Origin: VGEM01 sp033764265
GTDB lineage: Bacteria; Pseudomonadota; Alphaproteobacteria; Rhodospirillales; Rhodospirillaceae
Direction of reading: 5' to 3'
DNA: 12,569 nucleotides
Assembly (NCBI GenBank): GCA_033764265.1
Contig: JANRJB010000065.1
Location: forward strand, 1 to 12,569
Shown here: positions 6,824 through 12,569 of the stretch, piece by piece
How the letters are laid out: every line of letters starts with the position of its first letter
Numbering within the stretch: the first letter of the stretch is position 1
Notes under the pieces: model-generated
Databases searched by the model: none
Told to the model about the DNA's origin: nothing
What the model saw: the letters and a program-made list of their open reading frames with translations, nothing else
Program-made: the position numbers and the translations under genes

Positions 6824-7684
6824 TCAGCGCCGCGGGGCTGCCAGCCCCGAGCAATCGACCACGCCGGCATCGATGACGGCGTTCCCGGTAGGTTCGGCAA
6901 CGCCGGAATTGCGCGGTTTGAGGAACGGCTTTGCGGCCGCCGGCGCGGCGGCGACGTGGGCCGCGTCCCATTCCTCCACCGGGCCGGCGCATTTCGCCCA
7001 GGCCGGGCGGTAGGCGTACTCCAGCATGCCGCGCGTGAAGTCGCTCAGGTTGGGGTGGGTGCCGTGGAAGGCGCGCACGTTGAACACGATGGCGTCGCCG
7101 GCCTTTAGGCAGACCGTGACCATGCCAGGGTGGTTGTCGAAACGCAGGTATGGGTTGCTGAACACATGCACGCCGATATGCGAGCCGGGCACGATCGTGA
7201 ACGGCGCGCGCTCGGGCGTCAGGTCGTCCAGGTAGATCAGCACACGCACCGTTGCCGGCGAACTTTCGTTCCACCCCTTGGCCTTGGAGCCGTAGGGCTG
7301 ATAGTCCGAATGCAGTGTCAGGCCGGGCACACCGGGGCCGCTGCGGATGTAGTGGCCCAGCATGAACACGATGTCCTCGCCCAGCGCCTGCCTGAGAAAC
7401 GCGATCAACGGCGGATGGCCGATCAATTCGGCGAAGCGGGGGCTGTGCCATTGCGGCGGCGTGGCGGCGAAAGTCTGGTTGGCACTGTAGGGGGCCGCGT
7501 TCATCGGCAAGTCGGCCAGTTCACGCTTGACCGTGTCGATAGTGGCGGCATCGAGCAGCCCGGGCAGCACCACATAGCCGTCGGTTTCAAGGTGGCGCAG
7601 TCGCGCGGCGTCGTTCAGTGCGCGCCAATCGGTCGTTACCTGGCGCAGTGCCCCGCGGGCGGTGCGGTCGGGTCCTGACGGCAT
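6824..7684 (-). CDS. Phytanoyl-CoA dioxygenase (PhyH) family Fe(II)/2-oxoglutarate oxygenase
   Basis: 286 residues, a usual length for the family. The double-stranded beta-helix iron site is visible: H125-S-D127 in TLHSDYQPYG, distal H207 in AFHGTHPN, and R218 in FTRGMLEY, the expected 2-oxoglutarate-binding arginine. The H207-R218 spacing of 11 equals that in human PHYH. Also typical are the N-terminal YVVLPGLLDAATI and the PFTIVPGSH segment. It probably hydroxylates or oxidatively cleaves an organic substrate in the cytoplasm using O2 and 2-oxoglutarate; which one cannot be told. It begins 15 nt after the amidohydrolase stop, so the two are co-transcribed and likely act in consecutive steps. 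The ribosome site before the ATG at 7684 is weak, suggesting coupling to the upstream gene. It ends only 9 bp from the convergent end of the receptor operon. Confidence 0.93.
   Translation of the reverse strand: MPSGPDRTARGALRQVTTDWRALNDAARLRHLETDGYVVLPGLLDAATIDTVKRELADLPMNAAPYSANQTFAATPPQWHSPRFAELIGHPPLIAFLRQALGEDIVFMLGHYIRSGPGVPGLTLHSDYQPYGSKAKGWNESSPATVRVLIYLDDLTPERAPFTIVPGSHIGVHVFSNPYLRFDNHPGMVTVCLKAGDAIVFNVRAFHGTHPNLSDFTRGMLEYAYRPAWAKCAGPVEEWDAAHVAAAPAAAKPFLKPRNSGVAEPTGNAVIDAGVVDCSGLAAPRR
6833..6849. terminator. Possible hairpin at the convergent operon ends
   Basis: CGGGGCT (6833-6839) and AGCCCCG (6843-6849) form a perfect 7-bp stem with a 3-nt loop, 19 nt past the stop of the 228-residue protein gene. 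It lies within the last codons of the convergent PhyH gene and has no T tract on either side. It could impede readthrough from the plus strand, but may simply be GC-rich coding sequence. Confidence 0.25.
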
Positions 7685-7699
7685 GCCGGCCCCCGGGGC

Positions 7700-8722
7700 T
7701 CAGATTGCGTACAGGGCTTTGGCATTGGCGGCGAAGATCGCGTCAATCGCCGCGCGGTCCACGCCGGCCGACTCGCGCAGCCTGGCGAACGCGTCCAGTT
7801 CAGCGGCGGGATCTTCGTGGCCGAAGTCGGTGCCCAGCACCAGGCTGCCCAGGCCGGCGTACTTCAACACGTAGGGCAAATCGTCGTCGGTGCGCGCTGT
7901 CACCCAAATGCGGTTGTCGCGCAGGAACGTCGCCGGGTCAGAGACCTTGCCGCGCGTACCGATGAACTCGTGCCGGCGCGCGGCCTCGCGCACCAGATAG
8001 GGAATCCACTGCGAGCCGGCCTCGATGAAGGCGAAGCGCAGCGTCTTGTAGTCGGCCTGCAAGCCCGACGACGCCAGCGCGTTGAAGCCGGCCAGGATCG
8101 GCGTGATGCCGAAGAAATAAAGGTCCTTGCGGAACAGAACGTCCTTGAAGGCGTTGTTGCCGTTGCCGGCGTGGATGCAGATCGGCAGATCGAGCGCCTC
8201 GGCCTTGCGGTACAAGGGCGCAAAGTATGGGTCGTGCAGCAGCCATTCACCCTCGATGCCGCGCATGAACACCGCGCAGGCGCCGTTCTTCTTGCCGAAG
8301 TCGAGCTCGGCCAGCGCGCTGTCCATGTCCAACAGCGGTGGCACGATGGCCCACAGGAAGCGGTTGTTGCGACGCCAGACGTCGGCCAGCCAGCGATTAT
8401 AGCTGCGCGCCAGCGCCACCTGAATCTCGGGTCGCTTCGACGGCATGCCCTGCAGGAACAGCGTCGGATACAGCACCTGCTTGGCGACGCCGCATTCGTC
8501 CATGATGGCGGCGCGGCCTTCCAGGTCTTCCATCTGGCGCACGGCGATCGGCAGGTCCAGGTTGCCCGCTTCGCGCGAGAACAGTTGGCCATCGACCAGC
8601 CAATGTTTGACGCCGCCATCGCCGGTCAAGGCGATCGGCCGGTACTTCTGTTCGTGAGGTTCGAGGAAATCCCACGTGCGCTCGGATTCGATCACGTGCG
8701 CGTCGGCGTCGATGATGGACAT
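7700..8722 (-). CDS. Amidohydrolase-2 family metal-dependent hydrolase/decarboxylase
   Basis: A complete 340-residue TIM-barrel enzyme of the family that includes ACMSD and gamma-resorcylate-type decarboxylases. Metal and active-site signatures appear in order: IDADAHVIE (D7, H9, E12), ICIHAG (H184), AFIEAGSQWIPYL (231-243, the conserved F-x-E-x-G-x-x-W-x-P-Y-L block) and GTDFGHED (D299, H302). Reactions in this family are decarboxylation or hydration/hydrolysis of aromatic or enolic acids. The start has GGGAGG 8 nt upstream. It leads an operon with the PhyH gene (15-nt gap) and diverges from the alpha/beta-hydrolase across a 134-bp region. It is paralogous to the partial enzyme at the left edge, and both promoters carry the same 15-bp element. 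The family is certain; which reaction it performs is not. Confidence 0.94.
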   Translation of the reverse strand: MSIIDADAHVIESERTWDFLEPHEQKYRPIALTGDGGVKHWLVDGQLFSREAGNLDLPIAVRQMEDLEGRAAIMDECGVAKQVLYPTLFLQGMPSKRPEIQVALARSYNRWLADVWRRNNRFLWAIVPPLLDMDSALAELDFGKKNGACAVFMRGIEGEWLLHDPYFAPLYRKAEALDLPICIHAGNGNNAFKDVLFRKDLYFFGITPILAGFNALASSGLQADYKTLRFAFIEAGSQWIPYLVREAARRHEFIGTRGKVSDPATFLRDNRIWVTARTDDDLPYVLKYAGLGSLVLGTDFGHEDPAAELDAFARLRESAGVDRAAIDAIFAANAKALYAI

Positions 8723-8856
8723 GTGCAGGGCCTCCCGTTGGATGGACCTTCCTGCGCGGCCGACCTATTGTCAATTAACAGAGGTCAAAATATCAAATAA
8801 TGACAGTGATAATCGGCGGTGTTGCCTCGCGCGGTCACGGATTGTACCTGAGGGCG
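8723..8856. promoter_or_regulatory. Divergent control region between amidohydrolase and alpha/beta-hydrolase
   Basis: A 134-bp intergenic stretch whose part at 8765-8815 is strikingly AT-rich compared with neighbouring genes, consistent with promoters firing both ways. It holds operator copy 3 (8793-8807) and, 26 bp to the left, a near-palindrome TGTCAATTAACA (8769-8780, one mismatched pair) that contains the TGTCA half-site in opposite orientation. The layout therefore loosely repeats that of the 291-588 region. No single -35/-10 pair stands out. Confidence 0.5.
8793..8807 (+). promoter_or_regulatory. Candidate operator, copy 3
   Basis: Reads TCAAATAATGACAGT, 14 of 15 identical to copy 2 at 442-456 and 13 of 15 to copy 1. 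It sits 70 bp from the amidohydrolase start and 49 bp from the preferred hydrolase start, central to the divergent promoters. An in-frame ATG at 8800 lies inside the element, one reason to place the hydrolase start downstream. Regulator binding is inferred, not shown. Confidence 0.55.
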
Positions 8857-9747
8857 ATGGCGGTCCGTCCATTTTCGCTCTGGTGGCCGACACGCGCGGC
8901 TCTGGTCGCCCGCTATGCGCGACCGACCTCGCGGTTTCTCGACGTGCGCGGCACGCCCATTCACGTCCTTGACGAAGGCCCGCCTGACGGGCCGCCGGTC
9001 GTGCTGCTGCCGGGCCAATGGATCAGCGCGCGCCAATGGCTGGGTTGGCTGCCGGCGCTCGCCAATCGTTATCGAATGATCTGCGTCGATCTTCCGGGCC
9101 ATGGACTGGCGGAACCGTTCACCGACGGCGATTACAGCTTCGAGAACTACATCCGTCTGGTCTCGGACCTGGTCGATGACCTCGGCCTGCGCCGGTTTGC
9201 CCTGGTCGGCACGTCTTTCAGCGGCACGGTGGCGTTTCGTTATGCCGCCGATAACGCGCATCGCGTCGTGGCGCTGATCCTGGCCAACGCCAGCGGCCTG
9301 CCGCGCCAGGGACCTGGCCGCCCCAACGCCCCGCCCGACAATCTGCTCCATCGCCTCGTGCTGCCGTGGGTGCGTCCGCGCGGGTTCATCGCCGGCAAAC
9401 TCGCCAGTCTGGTGCACGACAAGCAGCGCCTGACGCCCGACCTGGTCGATGAAGTGACGGCGTTCAACAATCTGCCGGGGCGATTCCAAGAGGCCGCCAA
9501 GCGCGCCGCAAGCTATCGCGTCGGCGACCCGCAGTCGGTGCTGGCGCGGATCACGGCCCCCACACTGGTGCAGTGGGCCACGGGCTCGACTTATCTGTCG
9601 ACGCGCGAGGCCGATCTGTTCATCGATTGGCTGGGGGCCGCGGTGAAGGAGAAAATCATCTACCCCGGCACCGGCCATCTGATCGCCGTCGATGCGCCCG
9701 AAGCGACCGGCCGCGACGCTGGCGCGTTCCTGGATCGGAATACCTGA
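8857..9747 (+). CDS. Alpha/beta-hydrolase fold protein
   Basis: 296 residues from the ATG at 8857. The nucleophile elbow is LVGTSFSGT (S120 in G-x-S-x-G), and the strand-helix pattern ICVDLPGHGLAEP is typical. The C-terminal histidine is in YPGTGHLIAVDAPE (H274), near the usual position. Two expected features are altered. The usual HG oxyanion pair is PG (LLPGQW, 50-55), and the acid after strand 6, normally in W-G-x-x-D, is replaced (LVQWATGSTYLST, Ser at 244), so the acid may sit elsewhere or the activity may be unusual. Members hydrolyse esters, lactones or C-C bonds. An in-frame ATG at 8800 would add 19 residues but overlaps the operator element and has no close ribosome site; the 8857 site (GAGGG) is itself tight, so the start is uncertain. 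The gene stands alone on its strand, divergent from the amidohydrolase. Confidence 0.88.
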   Translation: MAVRPFSLWWPTRAALVARYARPTSRFLDVRGTPIHVLDEGPPDGPPVVLLPGQWISARQWLGWLPALANRYRMICVDLPGHGLAEPFTDGDYSFENYIRLVSDLVDDLGLRRFALVGTSFSGTVAFRYAADNAHRVVALILANASGLPRQGPGRPNAPPDNLLHRLVLPWVRPRGFIAGKLASLVHDKQRLTPDLVDEVTAFNNLPGRFQEAAKRAASYRVGDPQSVLARITAPTLVQWATGSTYLSTREADLFIDWLGAAVKEKIIYPGTGHLIAVDAPEATGRDAGAFLDRNT

Positions 9748-9748
9748 A

Positions 9749-9769
9749 ATCCGCAACCCCGTTGCGGAT
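9749..9769 (+). terminator. Probable terminator hairpin after the alpha/beta-hydrolase
   Basis: ATCCGCAAC (9749-9757) and GTTGCGGAT (9761-9769) form a perfect 9-bp stem with a CCC loop, starting 1 nt after the stop codon. No run of T follows, so it is either a U-poor intrinsic terminator or an RNA-stabilising 3' hairpin. Being symmetric, it could also serve the convergent oxidoreductase transcript ending at 9932. Confidence 0.5.
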
Positions 9770-9931
9770 CGGTTCGTCCAAAGGGCGGACGCGTTCCATC
9801 ATTTAGGGCCGATGGCCGTTTCCGCCGCCGTTCAAGTTCGTGCTGAACACCGTCCCGCAGTCCTAACATGCCCGGCAAGCGGCAGCTCAGCGTGCGCGCC
9901 CGCTACCGGGTCTATGCACGAGGCCATCTGT

Positions 9932-11059
9932 TTAGGCCACTTTGATCACGATCTTGCCGACGTGGTCGCCTGAGCGGATTTCGTTGTAAGCCTCGAGCGC
10001 GGCGTCGAACGGGATTTCCTTGGCGATGACCGGCGCGATGCGGGCGTTGGCCATGGCCGCCAGCATGTCTTCCACCATCGACCGGCTGCCGGCGCTGATC
10101 GCTTTCAGCATCAGGTTCTTGAGGTACATGCCGTTCATGTTGGGCGGATTTGGCGGTGGGCGCCCCGTGCCGATCATCACGACCCGTGCGTTGTTGCCGG
10201 CCGCGGCCATGGACTGATCCAGCGTCGCCGGGCCAACGTTTTCCAGAATCACGCTGGCGCCGCGTCCTCCGGTCAGTTCCATCACCGCCTTGCCCCAGTC
10301 GGGCGTGGTCCGGTAGTTGACCCCGGCGTCGGCGCCCAATTCCTTCATGCGCGCGAGTTTGTCGTCCGACGACGAGGTGACGATCACCCGCGCACCCGCG
10401 GCTTTGGCGAACAACAGCCCGAAGGTCGATACCCCTCCGGTGCCCAACGACAGTACCGTGTCGTCGGAACGCACACGGGCCACTTCGTGCAGGGCATGCC
10501 AGGCCGTGACGCCCGATCCCGCCAATGTTGCGGCATCGCGCGTCGAAACCGCCTCGGGCAATTTGGCGAGGCCGCTGGTCGGCAGCAGAATGTGCTCGCC
10601 CAGCCAGCCGTCAATGGTGTTGCCGACATCGGCGACGTAATTGGCCGGCGACCACGGGCCGCTGATCCACTGCGCCCAGTGGGTCGCGGTGACGCGATCG
10701 CCGGCCTTGATGCGTGTCTCGCCGGGCCCAACCGCGACAACTTCGCCGCCACCTTCGCTGAGCGGGATGCGCGTTTCGGGCCGCGGGCCCGGCGGCACCG
10801 GGAACATCCCGATCAGGATGCCCTGGTCGCGCGCGGCGATGCCGGCGTAGTGCACGCGGATCAGCGCCTGGCCCGGGCCGGGTTCCGGCATCGGTCGCGT
10901 GACCAGGGTCAGGGAGTTGAAGTCCTTCTGCGCGCCGATCTGGTAGACACGGGTGGAGGCGTTTCGGCGCTGGGCGGCGGCAGGGCCCGACGCCAGCGCG
11001 GCGAGCGTGGTCGCCGACGCACCGGCCGCCAGCAGGCGTCTTGAAATCTTGATTGCCAT
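9932..11059 (-). CDS. Tat-signal, zinc-independent MDR-family NAD(P)H oxidoreductase (quinone oxidoreductase-like)
   Basis: 375 residues. The N-terminus has a twin-arginine signal: KISRRLLAAG (4-13), a hydrophobic stretch and a cleavage-like ASGPAAAQ ending at residue 30. The mature part is a medium-chain dehydrogenase/reductase: a GroES-like domain (about 37-165), then a Rossmann domain with LGTGGVSTFGLLFAKAAG (205-222) and VIVTSSSDDKL, whose serine-rich end of strand 2 favours NADP(H). The protein contains no cysteine, and the GHE of zinc alcohol dehydrogenases is replaced by EGGGE (102-106), so catalytic and structural zinc are absent, as in quinone-oxidoreductase-type members. Export of a nucleotide-dependent MDR is unusual; periplasmic glucose-fructose oxidoreductase of Zymomonas is a known precedent for a Tat-exported, tightly NADP-bound enzyme of another family. 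The start has AGGAGAA 7 nt upstream. It follows the LysR gene by 18 bp on the same strand. Family sure; export and cofactor inferred. Confidence 0.9.
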   Translation of the reverse strand: MAIKISRRLLAAGASATTLAALASGPAAAQRRNASTRVYQIGAQKDFNSLTLVTRPMPEPGPGQALIRVHYAGIAARDQGILIGMFPVPPGPRPETRIPLSEGGGEVVAVGPGETRIKAGDRVTATHWAQWISGPWSPANYVADVGNTIDGWLGEHILLPTSGLAKLPEAVSTRDAATLAGSGVTAWHALHEVARVRSDDTVLSLGTGGVSTFGLLFAKAAGARVIVTSSSDDKLARMKELGADAGVNYRTTPDWGKAVMELTGGRGASVILENVGPATLDQSMAAAGNNARVVMIGTGRPPPNPPNMNGMYLKNLMLKAISAGSRSMVEDMLAAMANARIAPVIAKEIPFDAALEAYNEIRSGDHVGKIVIKVA

Positions 11060-11077
11060 GCGAAGGTTCTCCTGTTC

Positions 11078-11983
11078 TCAAGCCGTGGCGCGGGCGCCGC
11101 ATACGGCCCGCAGTTCCTCGATCACGAATCGCACCGCCGGCCGAAGATGATCGGCGCTGCGATAAACCAATCCGGCGCTGCGCGTGATCGGCTGTAGGTC
11201 GGACTTCAACTGCACCAGGCTTCGCCGGCCCAGTTCCGCCGAGATGAAGTTGGTCGCCAGCTGGGCCAGAAACTGGTGGCCGAGCAGCAGGGACTTGATC
11301 AGGTTGAGCGAATTGGTGCGCACCACCGGCACCGGCGGCGGTACGCCGCGGGCGGTGAATGCCTGCTCGAAGGCCTCTTGCGCATGCGGCTGGTTGACGA
11401 TCACCCAGCGCTCCTGAGCCAAGTCGGCGGCGGAGATTTTCTTGCGCGCCGCCAGCTGGTGTTCGGCGCTGCCCACGATCACCGCCGAGACTTCAAGCAG
11501 TGGTTCGCGGGTCAAATCGCGCGACGGCGTGGCCACCGGGAAGTTCGAAAACACCAGGTCGATCCGGCCGTCGCGCAGCATGTCGAGCAGGTCTTCGAAG
11601 TAGCCTTCCGAAATCGCGAACGTCAGGCCCGGGTTCTTTTTCGCCAGGCGCGTCACGGCGCGATCGACCACATCGGCGGCGAATAGCGCGCCGATGCCGA
11701 TGGCCACGCTGCCGACCGCGCCGCGCTCCATGGCCTTCACGTCCTGAGCGGCCTGGCCGCACTCGTTGAGGATCAATAGGGCGTGGCGGTAAAAGCTGCT
11801 GCCGGTGGCGGTGGGCACCACGCCGCGCGGCATGCGCACCAGAAGCTTCGAGCCCAGCGTGTCTTCCAGGTTCTTGATGCTGCGGGTCAGCGCCGGTTGG
11901 CTGATGTGGACGCGCCGTGACGCCTGCGACAGGTTGCCGCTTTCAACGACCGCCACGAAATGGCGCAACTGGCGAAACTCCAT
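11078..11983 (-). CDS. LysR-family transcriptional regulator
   Basis: 301 residues from the ATG at 11983. The N-terminal helix-turn-helix is classic: MEFRQLRHFVAVVESGNLSQASRRVHISQPALTRSIKNLE, a linker helix, then a substrate-binding-like effector domain with inducer-pocket patterns such as GVVPTATG and FAISEGYFEDLLDMLRDGRIDLVF. LysR proteins sense a small metabolite and usually activate a neighbouring or divergent operon. The start at 11983 is preferred over the longer frame from 12013 because AGGGGGTG lies 6 nt upstream and MEFRQLRHF is the normal family N-terminus. It is co-oriented with the Tat-signal oxidoreductase 18 bp downstream and divergent from the PhyH gene at 12118. A palindrome matching the LysR T-N11-A box is at 12015-12029, between the divergent genes. 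Probable targets are both flanking genes and itself. Confidence 0.94.
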   Translation of the reverse strand: MEFRQLRHFVAVVESGNLSQASRRVHISQPALTRSIKNLEDTLGSKLLVRMPRGVVPTATGSSFYRHALLILNECGQAAQDVKAMERGAVGSVAIGIGALFAADVVDRAVTRLAKKNPGLTFAISEGYFEDLLDMLRDGRIDLVFSNFPVATPSRDLTREPLLEVSAVIVGSAEHQLAARKKISAADLAQERWVIVNQPHAQEAFEQAFTARGVPPPVPVVRTNSLNLIKSLLLGHQFLAQLATNFISAELGRRSLVQLKSDLQPITRSAGLVYRSADHLRPAVRFVIEELRAVCGARATA

Positions 11984-12014
11984 CGACTTCACCCCCTGGG
12001 GGCCGTTCGGCACG

Positions 12015-12029
12015 ATATGCGCAGCATAT
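12015..12029. promoter_or_regulatory. LysR-type T-N11-A palindromic binding site
   Basis: ATATGC (12015-12020) and GCATAT (12024-12029) are perfect inverted repeats around GCA, and contain T-N11-A, the hallmark of LysR recognition sites. The site lies 31 bp upstream of the LysR start and about 89 bp upstream of the preferred PhyH start, next to an AT-rich stretch (12026-12061) holding TTTATATTT, a possible -10 for the PhyH gene. Sequence symmetry is seen; binding by the adjacent LysR protein is inferred from the family's habit. Confidence 0.6.
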
Positions 12030-12117
12030 ATAGGAAGGGCACATGTTTATATTTGTTTTTATGCGTGGCAAGCGCGACCATGGGATTGGTTTTGTCCCGG
12101 CAGAAGGTCAGCTCCCG

Positions 12118-12569
12118 ATGGCTTTGAACCCCCGTCCATTGCGCGCAATTTCCGACGCAGACGCCGAAACCTACGCCCGCGACGGCGTGGTCTGCCTGCG
12201 CCAGGTGTTCGACCGCGATTGGATCGAATCCCTAAAGCCGGTGGCGCGCCGGTTGACCGCCGACAAGGAGGACTTCGGCCTCCTGCCATCGCTGCCGGGA
12301 CGCTACATGTCGCGCAAGATTCCCGAGTTCCGCAATTTCATCTTCAACTCGCCGGTGGCCGAGGCTTGCGCGCGCACGCTGCGCTCGTCCGAGGTCCGCT
12401 TTTTTTTCGACGAGATTTTCGCCAAAGGACCGCGCTCGTCGGAGAAGACCATCTGGCACACCGACCGCATGGGCTGGCCGGTGTCGGGCACCATGGTGCC
12501 GTCGCTGTGGGTTCCGCTGACGCCGATCGTCAAGGCCAACAGCCTGGAGTGTATCGCCGAAACCCATCA
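12118..12569 (+). CDS. Phytanoyl-CoA dioxygenase (PhyH) family oxygenase, partial (C-terminus beyond the window)
   Basis: An open frame of 150 codons runs off the right edge. It shows the PhyH N-terminus (ISDADAETYARDGVVCLRQVFDRDWI, about 11-36), the iron-binding H114-T-D116 in TIWHTDRMGWP, and a strand resembling SLWVPLTPIVKANSLECIAETH, the counterpart of the family's PGSH segment. The distal histidine and arginine would lie outside the window. It differs clearly from the PhyH protein at 6824-7684, so it is a distinct member and not a recent duplicate. The start at 12118 gives the usual N-terminus and has AAGG about 9 nt upstream. In-frame ATGs at 12061 and 12043 also exist, and 12043 has a good AGGAAGG, so a start with 25 more residues cannot be excluded. 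It is divergent from, and probably controlled by, the LysR gene. Confidence 0.88.
   Translation, partial: MALNPRPLRAISDADAETYARDGVVCLRQVFDRDWIESLKPVARRLTADKEDFGLLPSLPGRYMSRKIPEFRNFIFNSPVAEACARTLRSSEVRFFFDEIFAKGPRSSEKTIWHTDRMGWPVSGTMVPSLWVPLTPIVKANSLECIAETH

Noticed and set aside
7817..8800. A 327-codon plus-strand frame opposite the amidohydrolase
   Set aside because: The minus strand carries all amidohydrolase-2 metal motifs in order; the plus frame has no recognisable fold and is antisense shadow.
8785..9756. A 323-codon minus-strand frame opposite the alpha/beta-hydrolase
   Set aside because: It is antisense to a gene with a clear nucleophile elbow and fold pattern, and would cross the divergent promoter region and operator copy 3.
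9770..9931. Possible small gene in the gap between hydrolase and oxidoreductase ends
   Set aside because: The short frames here lack ribosome sites and recognisable sequence. Apart from the 9749-9769 hairpin I see nothing functional in this convergent gap.

Overview
The window is GC-rich, densely packed bacterial DNA. A TonB-dependent outer-membrane receptor with a DEIVVTAR-type TonB box shows that it comes from a Gram-negative. The combination of that receptor with an IclR regulator, PhyH dioxygenases, amidohydrolase-2 enzymes and a Tat-signal oxidoreductase resembles catabolic islands of sphingomonad-like alphaproteobacteria or steroid/aromatic-degrading gammaproteobacteria. This placement is an inference; no rRNA or marker gene is present. 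There is no tRNA, rRNA, transposase, CRISPR array or phage gene.

Layout. (1) 1-290, minus: the N-terminal part of an amidohydrolase-2 enzyme, running off the left edge. (2) 291-588: a divergent control region. (3) 589-6814, plus: a probable five-gene operon of TonB receptor, secreted SUMF1-domain protein, MFS transporter, IclR regulator (start overlapping the MFS gene) and an unrecognised 228-aa protein. (4) 8722-6824, minus: a two-gene operon of a second amidohydrolase and a PhyH dioxygenase, converging on (3) with only 9 bp between. (5) 8723-8856: a second divergent control region. (6) 8857-9747, plus: an alpha/beta-hydrolase followed by a hairpin. (7) 11983-9932, minus: a LysR regulator and a cysteine-free, Tat-signal medium-chain oxidoreductase, 18 bp apart. 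(8) 12118 to the right edge, plus: a second, partial PhyH dioxygenase, divergent from the LysR gene, with a T-N11-A palindrome between them.

How the parts may work together. The gene content reads as uptake and stepwise breakdown of one unidentified organic compound. The TonB receptor would take it across the outer membrane, the MFS protein across the inner membrane, and the hydrolase, amidohydrolase/decarboxylases, Fe(II)/2-oxoglutarate oxygenases and oxidoreductase would transform it. The IclR and LysR proteins would sense substrate or intermediates. The substrate cannot be read from the sequence.

The most useful new observation is a shared 15-bp element, TCAA(C/A)TAATGA(C/G)AGT. It occurs as an inverted pair in the first divergent region (380-394 and 442-456) and once more in the second (8793-8807), more than 8 kb away. 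It is a good candidate operator tying the two amidohydrolase promoters, the receptor operon and the hydrolase into one regulon, with the local IclR protein the obvious candidate regulator. Other points of note are a SUMF1 protein lacking the formylglycine-generating cysteines, an apparently exported zinc-less MDR oxidoreductase, and an alpha/beta-hydrolase with altered acid and oxyanion positions.
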